DNA of 45,993 nucleotides from a virus. Position numbers and translations under genes: made by a program. The notes beneath the pieces were generated by a model. The model saw only the letters and a program-made list of their open reading frames with translations, had not been told where the DNA came from and made no database searches. The stretch is from IMG/VR virus record IMGVR_UViG_3300025646_000080, positions 1 to 45,993 of that record. One strand, 5' to 3'. This document shows positions 29,488-37,952 of this stretch, piece after piece (the stretch's first letter is position 1; each line of letters begins with the position of its first letter).

Positions 29488-31804
29488 TGCACAGATTGCG
29501 TTCGAGCGTGAAGCTATCTCACAGGGGCTACAGAAGCTACGTAAGAACACAAACGACTTAGAAGATAAGAGCTACGCTTCAGCTAGTGTATACGGTAACT
29601 CATCTATTGATGCACTGCTACCTAAGCTTTCTGAGTACATCGAAGAGACAACACATGATAGGTTGAAGCGTGGTACAGGGCATCAATTTCAACTCATTAA
29701 AACTTATGTAACACGTCTTGAGTCATCAGCATCTGCTGCCATTGCGTTAAAGATTACCTTTGATAAGGTATTCTCATACAAAGATAAAGCCAATCAACTT
29801 GTTAACGTTTGTGATGCCATAGGTAAAGCGGTTGAGGATGAGTGTCAAATCAGGCACTACGAAACTCATGCACCTGGGTTACTTGCTACGTTAAAGAAGA
29901 ACTACTGGCATAAATCTATTGGTACCCAGCAAAAGATGGTGGTTATCCGTACCCTCATGAACCGCTACAACGTCAAGAAGTGGGAGTGTTGGGGGCGTGA
30001 TAATCGCGTTAAGTTAGGTGCTTGGCTGCTAGATTGCATCATGGTGACTAGTGGTTGGTTTGAGAAGTTCATGCAACAAGAGGGCAAAAGCAAGGTACAC
30101 TATGTCGTACCAAGTGCTCTTTTCATGGACATCAAGGACGCACTGATGAAAGAGGCTGAACTATTTAGTCCTCTTGCATGGCCAATGCTTATACCTCCAA
30201 ATGATTGGACTAATGAGCAAGCTGGTGGGTACCTGCTGAACGAGGTGATGAGGGGTCATGATCTGGTGCGTCGTGGACATCACCCATGTATACAGGGGGA
30301 GAAACCACTGGAGTTTTTGAACAAGATCCAGAAGGTAGCCTACTGTTTAAATCCCTTCATTGTAGAAGTAGCTGAGAAGTTAGATGAGAAAGGAATTCAA
30401 GTAGGTAAATTTCTACCTATAATAGAACATCCTTTACCACCTAAACCTGTAGACATTGCAGAGAATGCAGAGTCTAGAAAGAGCTACAGAAGAGAGGCAG
30501 CTGAAGTAAGAAATAGACAAGCTCAAGAGTTTAGAAAGTCATGTAGAACTCGCATGACAATGGAAGCAGTAAAGAGGTTTAAGGATAAAGAGAAGTTTTA
30601 TATTCCGTGGTCTTTTGACTATAGAGGTAGAGCTTATCCTATACCTGCTTTCTTAACTCCTCAAGATACAGACTTTGGAAAAAGTTTATTGAGAAGTTAT
30701 GAAGAAGCCTACATGACTCCTGAAGCTGAGGACTGGTTAGCCTTTCAAGTAGCTACTACATGGGGTCTTGATAAAGCACCTATGAAGGAGCGACTGGAGT
30801 GGGTAGCTAACAATATCACATTCATCAGCCAACTAGCATTAGATCCTATTGGGCGTCTACCTGACTGGGAGCAAGCTGATGAGCCTTGGCAATTCTTAGC
30901 AGCTTGTGAGGAGTACTACCATTGTGTCGTAGTTTGTGACAGACAGTTCACTGGATTGTTTGTCGCTACAGATGCTACGTGTAGTGGTCTTCAGATCCTA
31001 GCAGGATTAGCAAGAGATAAGTCTACTGCTCAGCTTGTTAATGTCTTACCTAGTGATAAACCACAGGATGCATACAAGGTAGTAGCTGAGACTGCTAAGC
31101 CTTATTGTCCTGCTTCTATTCAACCTCACATCGACAGAAAGACGGTCAAACGAGTAGTCATGACCGTACCTTACAATGCTAAACCTTATTCCAATCGTGG
31201 GTATATCAAGGACGCACTAAAAGAAAAGGGTATTGAGATTGATAAGGATGATCTCACCAAGACTGTTACAGCAGTTAGAGACGCAATGAACGTTGTTGTT
31301 CCTGGTCCTATGGCTGTGATGGATTGGATTGAGAAGGAAGTCGGTAAGGCTATTGATAGCGGTAAGGAGTCGTTGACTTGGACTACACCATCAGGGTTTG
31401 TCGTTACTCAACGTCTAATGAAGAAACGTACAATGGATCTGCAGCTACAGCTGTTGGGTCGTTGTAAGGTACGTGTCGCTGTTGAGGATGACGATAAGGT
31501 GGACAAGCTACACCACAAGAATGCAACTGCTCCTAATCTTATCCACAGCCTAGATGCAAGCTTGTTACATTTGTCTACCCTACGCTTCAATGCCCCTGTT
31601 GCTTTAATCCACGATTCAGTATTGTGTCGTGCTACTGATATGTCTACTCTCAGTACACTTGTGAGAGAGACCTACATGCACCTATTTGCGGAGCATGATT
31701 ACTTGAATGACTTCGCCCAACAGATTGGGGCGGAGACTGATCCACCGATCATCGGAGACTTAGAACCTGAGTCCGTGATCGAATCCACCTACTTTTTTTG
31801 TTAA
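29465..31804 (+). CDS. Single-subunit phage RNA polymerase (T7 gp1-like)
   Basis: This 779-residue polymerase transcribes the middle and late genes. T7 RNAP is 883 residues; the shorter length is like cyanopodovirus polymerases. Motif A is ATDATCSGLQILAGLARD with catalytic Asp 503. Motif B is KRVVMTVPYNAK with Lys 562 and Tyr 570. Motif C is HDSV with catalytic Asp 717. DYRGRAYPIPAF is also characteristic. The start is TTG at 29465, supported by a perfect AAGGAGG at 29454-29460 with a 4-6 nt gap; no ATG fits. A weak start codon with a strong ribosome site may set the polymerase level. It overlaps SSB by one base. Confidence 0.97.
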   Translation: MTTQAEIDAQIAFEREAISQGLQKLRKNTNDLEDKSYASASVYGNSSIDALLPKLSEYIEETTHDRLKRGTGHQFQLIKTYVTRLESSASAAIALKITFDKVFSYKDKANQLVNVCDAIGKAVEDECQIRHYETHAPGLLATLKKNYWHKSIGTQQKMVVIRTLMNRYNVKKWECWGRDNRVKLGAWLLDCIMVTSGWFEKFMQQEGKSKVHYVVPSALFMDIKDALMKEAELFSPLAWPMLIPPNDWTNEQAGGYLLNEVMRGHDLVRRGHHPCIQGEKPLEFLNKIQKVAYCLNPFIVEVAEKLDEKGIQVGKFLPIIEHPLPPKPVDIAENAESRKSYRREAAEVRNRQAQEFRKSCRTRMTMEAVKRFKDKEKFYIPWSFDYRGRAYPIPAFLTPQDTDFGKSLLRSYEEAYMTPEAEDWLAFQVATTWGLDKAPMKERLEWVANNITFISQLALDPIGRLPDWEQADEPWQFLAACEEYYHCVVVCDRQFTGLFVATDATCSGLQILAGLARDKSTAQLVNVLPSDKPQDAYKVVAETAKPYCPASIQPHIDRKTVKRVVMTVPYNAKPYSNRGYIKDALKEKGIEIDKDDLTKTVTAVRDAMNVVVPGPMAVMDWIEKEVGKAIDSGKESLTWTTPSGFVVTQRLMKKRTMDLQLQLLGRCKVRVAVEDDDKVDKLHHKNATAPNLIHSLDASLLHLSTLRFNAPVALIHDSVLCRATDMSTLSTLVRETYMHLFAEHDYLNDFAQQIGAETDPPIIGDLEPESVIESTYFFC
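30277..30302 (+). repeat. 14-bp ACATCACCCATGTA site followed by GGGGGAGA (copy 2 of 2)
   Basis: Identical in 14 bp to 24570-24583, and likewise followed by a G-run and AGA. It lies within the RNA polymerase coding frame (encodes HHPCIQGE), so the match may be chance. Confidence 0.3.
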
Positions 31805-32376
31805 TGGCACAAACCATCCACGTTACCCAACAGCCTGTTGTCCTTGAAGGTTATCAGGCTGTACTGAAGCCCAGCAAGTTCGGTTACTCGCTTGGTGCTA
31901 TTGTTGATCAAGGACTCATTGATAAGCTTGAAGAGGATCGTGCTGATACTCTCAAGTGGGCAGAGTCTAAACTGAAGAACCCGAAGCGTTCCACCCTTAA
32001 ACCTGAACCCTGGGAGGAGGTGTCTGATGGAAAGTACAAAGTCAAGTTCAGCTGGAATGAGGAGACTCGCCCACCTGTCGTTGACACAGAAGGGACTCCT
32101 GTTACTGATCCCAACACGCCTATCTACAGCGGATCTACGGTCAAGCTTGCCTTCCGTCAGAAGCCATACATCCTCCGTGATGGTGTCACCTATGGTACAA
32201 GCCTCAAGCTTCTCGGTGTACAGGTTGTCACGGTTGGATCTTCTGCTGGTGTTGATACAGGAGATCTTGGTGAAACTGAAGTGGCAGCTCTCTTTGGGCA
32301 GACTAAAGGTTACAAGACTTCTGAACCTAACATCACTGCACCACCTGCTGAAATAGACGAGGATGATGACTTCTGA
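31804..32376 (+). CDS. Single-stranded DNA-binding protein (gp2.5-like)
   Basis: The 190-residue protein has an OB-fold-like beta pattern (GKYKVKFSWNEETRPPVVDT; GSTVKLAFRQKPYILRDG; YGTSLKLLGVQVV). It ends in an acidic tail with a terminal Phe (EIDEDDDF), the hallmark by which T7 gp2.5 contacts the polymerase and helicase. ATG 31804 overlaps the polymerase stop (TAATG); two upstream codons in frame are less likely. Placement between RNA polymerase and endonuclease I is as in T7. Confidence 0.92.
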   Translation: MAQTIHVTQQPVVLEGYQAVLKPSKFGYSLGAIVDQGLIDKLEEDRADTLKWAESKLKNPKRSTLKPEPWEEVSDGKYKVKFSWNEETRPPVVDTEGTPVTDPNTPIYSGSTVKLAFRQKPYILRDGVTYGTSLKLLGVQVVTVGSSAGVDTGDLGETEVAALFGQTKGYKTSEPNITAPPAEIDEDDDF

Positions 32377-32732
32377 TGCCTAGGTACCGTTCAGGTCTTG
32401 AAGAGAAGGTTGCTGATCTTCTCTCAAGCTTGAAGGTAGAGTTTGAGTACGAGTCCAAAAAGGTTCCTTACGTTCTTCAATGCAACTACACACCCGACTT
32501 TCTTTTACCGAATGGTGTCTTCTTAGAAACAAAGGGACGCCTGACGGAGGAAGACCGAAGGAAGATGATAGCAGTGAAGAAAGCGAATCCCGACTTAGAT
32601 ATTCGGTTCGTCTTTCAAGCACCCTATAACAAGATCTACAAAGGATCGAAGACTACTTATGCGAAGTGGTGCGAAAAGCATGGCTTCCAATACTGTTCAT
32701 TTCATTCCATCCCACTTGAATGGCTAACGTAG
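32376..32732 (+). CDS. Endonuclease I, Holliday junction resolvase (gp3-like)
   Basis: The 118 residues cover the T7 gp3 core: RSGLEEKVADLLSSL, then CNYTPDFLLPNGVFLETKGR, with the catalytic PD...ExK triad visible in YTPDF and LETKG. It resolves branched DNA and breaks down host DNA. T7 gp3 is 149 residues. It overlaps SSB by one base and the next small gene by 13 nt. Confidence 0.93.
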   Translation: MPRYRSGLEEKVADLLSSLKVEFEYESKKVPYVLQCNYTPDFLLPNGVFLETKGRLTEEDRRKMIAVKKANPDLDIRFVFQAPYNKIYKGSKTTYAKWCEKHGFQYCSFHSIPLEWLT

Positions 32733-32929
32733 AATACGGCACAGCTGATTACTATGCTGAACACTTCAGTGATTGGCTAGCTGATATTGATGCTACCAGA
32801 CCTGAAACCGTAGATAACCTACTTGAAGGTTTCTACCGAGCAATTGATTCCTGGTTTGATTATCACGATGCACAAGCACGCGAATACGCAAAGCTCCGAA
32901 AGCGAGTTCGTGAGGCACTTGCCGTGTGA
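32720..32929 (+). CDS. Unknown small protein (69 aa) between gp3 and gp4
   Basis: The protein starts MANVEYGTADYYAEHFSDWL and is helical and acidic in its first half (DIDATRPETVDNLLEGFYRA), with a basic end (YAKLRKRVREALAV). No family is recognised. It overlaps the primase-helicase start by about 60 nt, so the two cannot both be optimal; the reading frame looks protein-like across its full length. Confidence 0.6.
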   Translation: MANVEYGTADYYAEHFSDWLADIDATRPETVDNLLEGFYRAIDSWFDYHDAQAREYAKLRKRVREALAV

Positions 32930-34466
32930 TGTGTGCGGCAGTAGTGATGCCAACAGTCTTTATGATGATGGGCATACCTACTGCTTTTCTTGTAATACCT
33001 ACGGACACACTGAAGAAGATGTCAATCACATTCACACAAACATGTCGTCAGTCACCATACGTGGTACAGCAACCAGACTAGCAAAACGCAATATCTCCGA
33101 GAAGGTATGCCAACAGTATAAGATCTATCGTGATGGTGACCTACTGAGGTTCCACTACTACGATGAGAACGGCACCCTGATTGGGTGTAAGACTAAGACT
33201 AAAGACAAAGACTTCTACTATGAAGGACAATCCCCTACCTGCCTCTTTGGACAACATTTGTTTCCCGCCTCTGGAAAACGAGTCGTTATCACTGAAGGAG
33301 AACTCGATGCGGCTTCATGTCAAGAAGCTATGCCGGGGTGGCAGATGGTATCTCTACCTAGCGGTGCCGCAGCGGCAAAGAAGTCGATTCAACGGGCTAT
33401 CCCCTGGCTCCAGGGTTATGAGGAGATTGTCTTGTTCTTCGACAATGACGAGGCAGGCCGTAAAGCAACGGAGGATGCGGCAAGCGTCCTACCACCTGGC
33501 AAGACGAAGATCGCAAGACTGGAGAATTATAAGGATGCATCAGATGCCCTACAAGCCAATGACTCTCAAGCAATTCGTGAGTCGATATGGAATGCAAAAC
33601 CTTACCGTCCAGATGGAATCGTAGACGGTAAATCCCTTCTAGATCTAGTTACAACACCTACACCACCAGCAGATCATGACTATCCATTTCAAGGAATCCA
33701 AAGCAAACTACACGGGATCCGGTTTGGAGAACTTGTTACAATCACTGCTGGATCTGGTATCGGCAAGTCCAGCTTCTGTCGTGAACTCGCAACTCACCTG
33801 TTACGTAACGGCGAACGGGTCGGTTACTTGGCTCTTGAGGAATCCAACCGTCGTACAGCTCTCGGACTGATGTCCGCAGCAGTTGGTAAATCACTACACA
33901 TTGGAGAACATGACCGTTCAACACTAACCAAAGCGTATGAGGATACACTTGCTAAGTGGAATCTCTTTCTCTTTGACGGCTTCGGATCCTTTGATCCAGA
34001 CCTCATCTACAATCGTATTGAGTACTTAGCAACAGGTCTTGATACAAAGGTAATTTTCCTCGATCACCTCAGTATCTTGTTGTCTGGTCTTGATGGTGAT
34101 GAGCGCCGTATGATTGATACAACCATGACACGATTACGTTCTCTTGTGGAGCGTACTGGTGTCGCTATGTTCCTTGTCTCACACCTTCGGAGAACATCTA
34201 GTGACCAAAACCACGAAGAGGGTGCACGCGTCACTTTGGGACAGCTGCGAGGATCTGCGGCCATTGCACAACTCTCTGACGGAGTTATTGCACTCGAAAG
34301 AAACCAGCAGAGCACATCTGGTGGAAGTGACACAACTGTGCGAGTCCTTAAGAATCGCTATTCTGGCGAGGTTGGCATCGCGTGCCGACTGAGCTATGAT
34401 CTAAACACCTGTAAATTCAATGAAACTCAAGCAGATGAAGAGTTCAACCCAAGCACCGACTTTTAA
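32868..34466 (+). CDS. Primase-helicase (gp4-like)
   Basis: This bifunctional replication protein is about 532 residues from ATG 32868. The zinc-binding primase domain has CDVC (Cys 20, 23) and CFSC (Cys 39, 42). The TOPRIM part has ITEGELDAASCQE and VLFFDNDEAGR. The hexameric helicase has Walker A GSGIGKS (about 295-301), Walker B VIFLDHLS (Asp about 399) and the LRGSAAIAQLSD segment. T7 gp4A is 566 residues. An in-frame TTG at 32823 would add 15 residues; I prefer the ATG, though no strong Shine-Dalgarno decides it. Confidence 0.95.
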   Translation: MHKHANTQSSESEFVRHLPCDVCGSSDANSLYDDGHTYCFSCNTYGHTEEDVNHIHTNMSSVTIRGTATRLAKRNISEKVCQQYKIYRDGDLLRFHYYDENGTLIGCKTKTKDKDFYYEGQSPTCLFGQHLFPASGKRVVITEGELDAASCQEAMPGWQMVSLPSGAAAAKKSIQRAIPWLQGYEEIVLFFDNDEAGRKATEDAASVLPPGKTKIARLENYKDASDALQANDSQAIRESIWNAKPYRPDGIVDGKSLLDLVTTPTPPADHDYPFQGIQSKLHGIRFGELVTITAGSGIGKSSFCRELATHLLRNGERVGYLALEESNRRTALGLMSAAVGKSLHIGEHDRSTLTKAYEDTLAKWNLFLFDGFGSFDPDLIYNRIEYLATGLDTKVIFLDHLSILLSGLDGDERRMIDTTMTRLRSLVERTGVAMFLVSHLRRTSSDQNHEEGARVTLGQLRGSAAIAQLSDGVIALERNQQSTSGGSDTTVRVLKNRYSGEVGIACRLSYDLNTCKFNETQADEEFNPSTDF

Positions 34467-34566
34467 ACGTCCCAACCCTCCTACTCCTGAGGCAGTAGCA
34501 CGAGCACAATTTGTTGATAAGACCTATGTCTGGAAAGGCGCTGCTCCGAAGGCTCAACCTTCTTGA
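34420..34566 (+). CDS. Unknown small protein (48 aa) overlapping the primase-helicase end
   Basis: The protein starts MKLKQMKSSTQAPTFKRPNP, then PEAVARAQFVDKTYVWKGAA. It is basic and Pro-rich with an aromatic motif (TYVWKGA). It overlaps gp4 by 47 nt; a later ATG at 34435 would leave 43 residues. The FVDKxYxWKG segment looks conserved-type, but I cannot assign it. Confidence 0.5.
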   Translation: MKLKQMKSSTQAPTFKRPNPPTPEAVARAQFVDKTYVWKGAAPKAQPS

Positions 34567-34570
34567 GTTG

Positions 34571-34639
34571 ATGATCTTCATTACAAATATCTTTATTGTT
34601 GCTGGAGTTATCCGCCACTGGAATGACGTTAATTTTTGA
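34571..34639 (+). CDS. Possible 22-aa hydrophobic peptide
   Basis: ATG 34571 opens MIFITNIFIVAGVIRHWNDV and two more codons, overlapping the exonuclease start by 17 nt. It is mostly hydrophobic. Very short ORFs arise by chance, so this may only be spacer; it is listed because it fills the gap and overlaps translationally. Confidence 0.25.
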   Translation: MIFITNIFIVAGVIRHWNDVNF

Positions 34640-35141
34640 CTTAGAATCAAACGGTCTTGTTCATGATGTTACCTGCATCCACTGTCTTGGTATCTATGAC
34701 ACAGAGACCAACGAAACTCTTGTCTATAATGATGAGGGTAATACTGAACCACTTACAAGGGGTATTCAACGTCTTGAAGACGCAGATCTTATTGTGGGTC
34801 ATAACATTATCAATTACGATATTCCTGTTATCCGTAAGCTCTATCCTTGGTTTCAAAACGTGGGTAGGGTTCTGGATACTCTGGTCCTTAGCCGTACTTG
34901 TCACGCTGATATTCTGAAGACAGATCAAAAGCGTAACTGGAAAAACATGCCACTTCAGTTGTATGGTCGCCATAGCCTAGAAGCTTACGGCTATAGACTG
35001 GGTGAATATAAAGGTTCCTTCGGTAAGAACACCGACTGGAAAGAGTGGAGTCAGGAGATGCAAGACTATATGGTACAAGACGTTGTTGTTACTACAAAAC
35101 TTTGGAAACATTTTCAACCATACCTGAATGGATCACGCTAG
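34623..35141 (+). CDS. DNA polymerase 3'-5' exonuclease part (gp5 N-terminal half)
   Basis: The 172 residues match the T7 gp5 proofreading domain. FDLESNG holds the metal-binding Asp 6 and Glu 8. HNIINYDIPVIRKLYP, LDTLVLSRTCHADIL, HSLEAYGYRLGEYKG and MQDYMVQDVVVTTKL follow as in T7. The frame stops at 35141 just where the polymerase domain should begin, and the polymerase continues in the -1 frame. It overlaps the polymerase ORF by 97 nt. It is either a separate subunit or joined by -1 frameshifting. Confidence 0.92.
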   Translation: MTLIFDLESNGLVHDVTCIHCLGIYDTETNETLVYNDEGNTEPLTRGIQRLEDADLIVGHNIINYDIPVIRKLYPWFQNVGRVLDTLVLSRTCHADILKTDQKRNWKNMPLQLYGRHSLEAYGYRLGEYKGSFGKNTDWKEWSQEMQDYMVQDVVVTTKLWKHFQPYLNGSR

Positions 35142-36370
35142 AACATCGCGTTGCTGAAATCCTTACAGAGCAAGAACTTCATGGATGGTACTTTGATGAG
35201 CCTACTGCATGGGAACTTGAATCAACTCTCCGACGAGAGCTTGAAGAGCTTAATAAATTATTACGCCACAGGTACCCTTACGTTGCTGGATCGGAGTTTA
35301 CTCCTAAGAGACCTAACAAAACACAAGGATATGTCGCCGGAGCTACTTTCACTAGACTGAAAGAGTTCAGCCCCTCCAGTAGAGACCACATCTCCTGGGT
35401 GATGCGAACACATCACAACTGGAAACCTGGTAAAACTACCAACACTGGTAAAGCAGTCATTGATGAGACGGTACTCAAAGACATAGGCACAGAGGAAGCT
35501 CTGCAGTTCTTTCGTTGCTTTGAGTTAACCAAACAGCTTGGTATGTTATCTGAAGGTAACAATGCTTGGCTCAAACTTGTAAGAAACAATCGTATTCATC
35601 ACCACTGTTCTGTAGCCACGAATACATTTCGATGTGCTCACCGATCTCCGAATCTTGCACAGGTACCAAGTGATCTTGAATTTAGAAAACTATTTCGTGC
35701 TAGCCCTGGCTATGTCATGGTTGGTGCTGATCTCGCAGGCATTGAACTTAGAATGCTCGCACACTACCTTGCCCGATATGATGGAGGCAGGTACGGAGAT
35801 GTACTTCTCAACGGTGACATACATCAAGAGAATGCAGACAAGATCGGAATCTCACGTCGTCTAGTAAAGACTGTAACCTATGCCTTTTTGTACGGAGCCG
35901 GTGACAACAAGATCGGACTATCTTATGATGCACAACTATCGCCGCAAGCCGCTAAAAAGAAAGGGGCTGAGATACGTCAAGCTTACATGGATGCAATTCC
36001 TGGACTTGAGAAACTGGTTACTGCGGTTAAGTCCAAGGCGGAATCTGGTTACATCAGTTTGTGTGACGGTCGCCGCTGCGCTGTTGATGGTAGCCACAAA
36101 GCCCTTAACTACTTACTCCAAGGGAGCGCGGGTATTGTAGCTAAACAGTGGATGATTCACATTCACAACACAATCAAAACGTGTGATATTCAAGCACATC
36201 AACTAGCCTTTGTGCATGATGAGTTACAGTTTGAATGTCCACCTGAATATACTGATACACTATCATCAGCACTTACTTCATCCTCCCTAATGGCGGGAGA
36301 AACCTATAACCTGAGGGTACCAATCGAAGCAGAAGCTAAGGTAGGTATGACCTGGGCAGATGTACACTAA
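35045..36370 (+). CDS. DNA polymerase, family A polymerase part (gp5 C-terminal half)
   Basis: The ORF opens at GTG 35045. Homology to T7 gp5 starts near EWITLEHRVAEILTEQELHG, directly after the exonuclease part in the other frame. Motif A is GADLAGIELRM (Asp 229 from the GTG). The O-helix is KTVTYAFLYGAG, with Lys 275 and Tyr 279. The Tyr equals E. coli Pol I position 762, the same residue as in T7 and typical of fast lytic phages. Motif C is HDE (391-393). The true start is unclear: GTG 35045, TTG 35102 or a frameshift product. The split may be a lineage trait or an assembly indel. Confidence 0.93.
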   Translation: MESGDARLYGTRRCCYYKTLETFSTIPEWITLEHRVAEILTEQELHGWYFDEPTAWELESTLRRELEELNKLLRHRYPYVAGSEFTPKRPNKTQGYVAGATFTRLKEFSPSSRDHISWVMRTHHNWKPGKTTNTGKAVIDETVLKDIGTEEALQFFRCFELTKQLGMLSEGNNAWLKLVRNNRIHHHCSVATNTFRCAHRSPNLAQVPSDLEFRKLFRASPGYVMVGADLAGIELRMLAHYLARYDGGRYGDVLLNGDIHQENADKIGISRRLVKTVTYAFLYGAGDNKIGLSYDAQLSPQAAKKKGAEIRQAYMDAIPGLEKLVTAVKSKAESGYISLCDGRRCAVDGSHKALNYLLQGSAGIVAKQWMIHIHNTIKTCDIQAHQLAFVHDELQFECPPEYTDTLSSALTSSSLMAGETYNLRVPIEAEAKVGMTWADVH

Positions 36371-36372
36371 TT

Positions 36373-36510
36373 ATGGCAACTAAATCTAAAACCTCACTGG
36401 GACGTATTGAATTCCAGTCCCGTGCAAAATATAAACACACCCGTCAAGGTAATGGTCGTCGCTCCCTTCCTTCGCATGGGCGTAAGCTCAAGCGAGGACA
36501 AGGTAAGTGA
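36373..36510 (+). CDS. Small basic protein (45 aa) between gp5 and gp6
   Basis: The protein starts MATKSKTSLGRIEFQSRAKY and continues KHTRQGNGRRSLPSHGRKLK, so it is highly basic. It lies 2 nt after the polymerase and overlaps the exonuclease GTG by 4 nt. Nucleic-acid binding is the natural guess. Small basic genes at this place are common in cyanopodoviruses; I know no function. Confidence 0.65.
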   Translation: MATKSKTSLGRIEFQSRAKYKHTRQGNGRRSLPSHGRKLKRGQGK

Positions 36511-37274
36511 GTCTACTAATCGACTGTGATTACATTGTCTATAAGTGTTGCGCCGGTACAGAAACAGAAATTGACTTCGGGGAAGATCTTATCGTCGTTA
36601 CCTCCCGATTCTCAGAAGCTTACGAATACGTTGAGAGAGAACTCTACAACATCGCTTCTGACCTTGGATGTTTTGATGATTCTATTTTGTTCTTTTCTGA
36701 TAGTGTCAACTTTCGTAAATCTATTGACCCAACGTATAAAGGACACCGTAATCGAAAGAAACCGTGCGGCTACAAAAGGGTCATCAATAAGCTCAAGGAG
36801 GACTACAACGTTGTTGTGATGCCTACCCTTGAGGCTGATGATGCAATGGGTATCTACGCCACTAAAGAGCCTGGACACATTATCTGCAGTCCAGATAAGG
36901 ATATGAGGCAGATCCCTGGTGAGTTGTATGACCTCAGTGATGGTGTTGTAACTATCACTCCTGAGGAAGGCTATCGTTGGCATCTTATTCAAACTATGGC
37001 TGGTGATCAAACAGATGGCTACGCAGGTGTACCTGGCATCGGCATTAAACGCGCTGCAGAACTTCTATCTAAACACGGTGATAACTGGAAGACTGTCGTA
37101 GATGCTTTCATGGAGAAGGGTCTCGATGAGTCGGTTGCATTGCAGAATGCACGGCTAGCAAAGATCCTTCAATGTGAAGACTATGATTTCACCAATCAAG
37201 AACCAAGACTTTGGTCTCCCAGCTCCAATTGTAGAACTGACAATGGAGCAACAGTTCAAACTAAAACAGATTGA
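36507..37274 (+). CDS. 5'-3' exonuclease (gp6-like)
   Basis: This 255-residue FEN/PIN-type nuclease removes RNA primers and degrades host DNA. The N-terminal LLIDCDYIVYKCC carries the first metal Asp pair. TYKGHRNRKKPCGYKR, VMPTLEADDAMGIYATK and CSPDKDMRQIPG give the acidic cluster. QTDGYAGVPGIGIKRAAELL is the helix-3-turn-helix DNA-binding part. The start is GTG at 36507, overlapping the small basic gene. T7 gp6 is 300 residues. Confidence 0.93.
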   Translation: MSLLIDCDYIVYKCCAGTETEIDFGEDLIVVTSRFSEAYEYVERELYNIASDLGCFDDSILFFSDSVNFRKSIDPTYKGHRNRKKPCGYKRVINKLKEDYNVVVMPTLEADDAMGIYATKEPGHIICSPDKDMRQIPGELYDLSDGVVTITPEEGYRWHLIQTMAGDQTDGYAGVPGIGIKRAAELLSKHGDNWKTVVDAFMEKGLDESVALQNARLAKILQCEDYDFTNQEPRLWSPSSNCRTDNGATVQTKTD

Positions 37275-37458
37275 GGATGCATTACGTCATCCAGAATCAA
37301 AGAAAGAAGATATCATTACGATCTTCCTAGCACTACAGCGTCAATGCTTTGTGCTTAGTAATTCAATGTCTAACCTCGTTAAAAAATGGCCTACACCTCG
37401 CCCAAACACTACGGAAGCAGCTGGGAAGTCGGAGACTTCATCCGACAACAGCAACTGA
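37243..37458 (+). CDS. Unknown small helical protein (71 aa)
   Basis: The protein starts MEQQFKLKQIEDALRHPESK and continues KEDIITIFLALQRQCFVLSN, then LVKKWPTPRP. The helical core (EDIIxIFLALQxQxFVLSN) reads like a real conserved domain, and small genes sit here in T7-like cyanophages. It overlaps the exonuclease by 32 nt and the DUF3310 gene by 73 nt. The Ser/Thr-rich end is read through that overlap, so its end may not be functional. Confidence 0.6.
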   Translation: MEQQFKLKQIEDALRHPESKKEDIITIFLALQRQCFVLSNSMSNLVKKWPTPRPNTTEAAGKSETSSDNSN

Positions 37459-37679
37459 ATTTCCATCTTGGTAATGCAGTAAAGTACATCTGCCGTTGTG
37501 GTAAAAAGGACGGAGAGACCACAATTAACGATCTTACTAAAGCCATCCACTATTTACAAAATGAACTTGAAAGCGAAATCCTTTCTCAGCGTCCAAGCAA
37601 AAGAATTCAGGAAAAGTTTCCAGGTCAGGAACAGTACGAGTCCAGCTTCACGGACTATGCAACGGAGTTTGATCGTTGA
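37386..37679 (+). CDS. DUF3310 family protein (nucleotide-kinase-like annotation)
   Basis: The 97 residues carry the DUF3310 pattern: SPKHYGSSWEVGDFIRQQQL, then NFHLGNAVKYICRCGKKDGE and DLTKAIHYLQNELE. The family is often listed as a phage nucleotide kinase-like or SaV-like protein, but its activity is not established. It overlaps mazG by 119 nt in another frame, which suggests a compact nucleotide-metabolism group. Confidence 0.85.
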   Translation: MAYTSPKHYGSSWEVGDFIRQQQLNFHLGNAVKYICRCGKKDGETTINDLTKAIHYLQNELESEILSQRPSKRIQEKFPGQEQYESSFTDYATEFDR

Positions 37680-37950
37680 GGAATTCAAAGAGTTCCTTGA
37701 GTCAGAAAGCCAACTCATTATGGGTCTCCGTGTTAATGCTTCTGAATGCCTGAAGGAACTAGCTGATCTCGTGTATGTCTGCTATCAATATGCAGAGAAC
37801 CTAGGTTGGGATCTCGATGAAGCTCTCAACCGTGTTCACATAAGCAACATGAGTAAACTTGGCGAGGATGGCAAACCAGTATACCGTGAAGACGGTAAGG
37901 TTCTAAAAGGACCTAACTATCAACCTCCTACTCTTACTGATCTCGTCTAA
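37561..37950 (+). CDS. MazG-like nucleotide pyrophosphohydrolase
   Basis: From ATG 37561 the protein has 129 residues. The MazG helices are visible as EEFKEFLESE, then CLKELADLVYVCYQYAENLG and DEALNRVHISNMSKL, ending with GKPVYREDGKVLKGPNYQPP. The ExxEF and ELADLxYV acidic residues bind Mg2+. Cyanophage MazG is thought to hydrolyse dNTP/NTPs, possibly favouring dGTP/dCTP; effects on ppGpp are disputed. It lies directly before the ribonucleotide reductase genes. Confidence 0.9.
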   Translation: MNLKAKSFLSVQAKEFRKSFQVRNSTSPASRTMQRSLIVEEFKEFLESESQLIMGLRVNASECLKELADLVYVCYQYAENLGWDLDEALNRVHISNMSKLGEDGKPVYREDGKVLKGPNYQPPTLTDLV

Positions 37951-37952
37951 TA

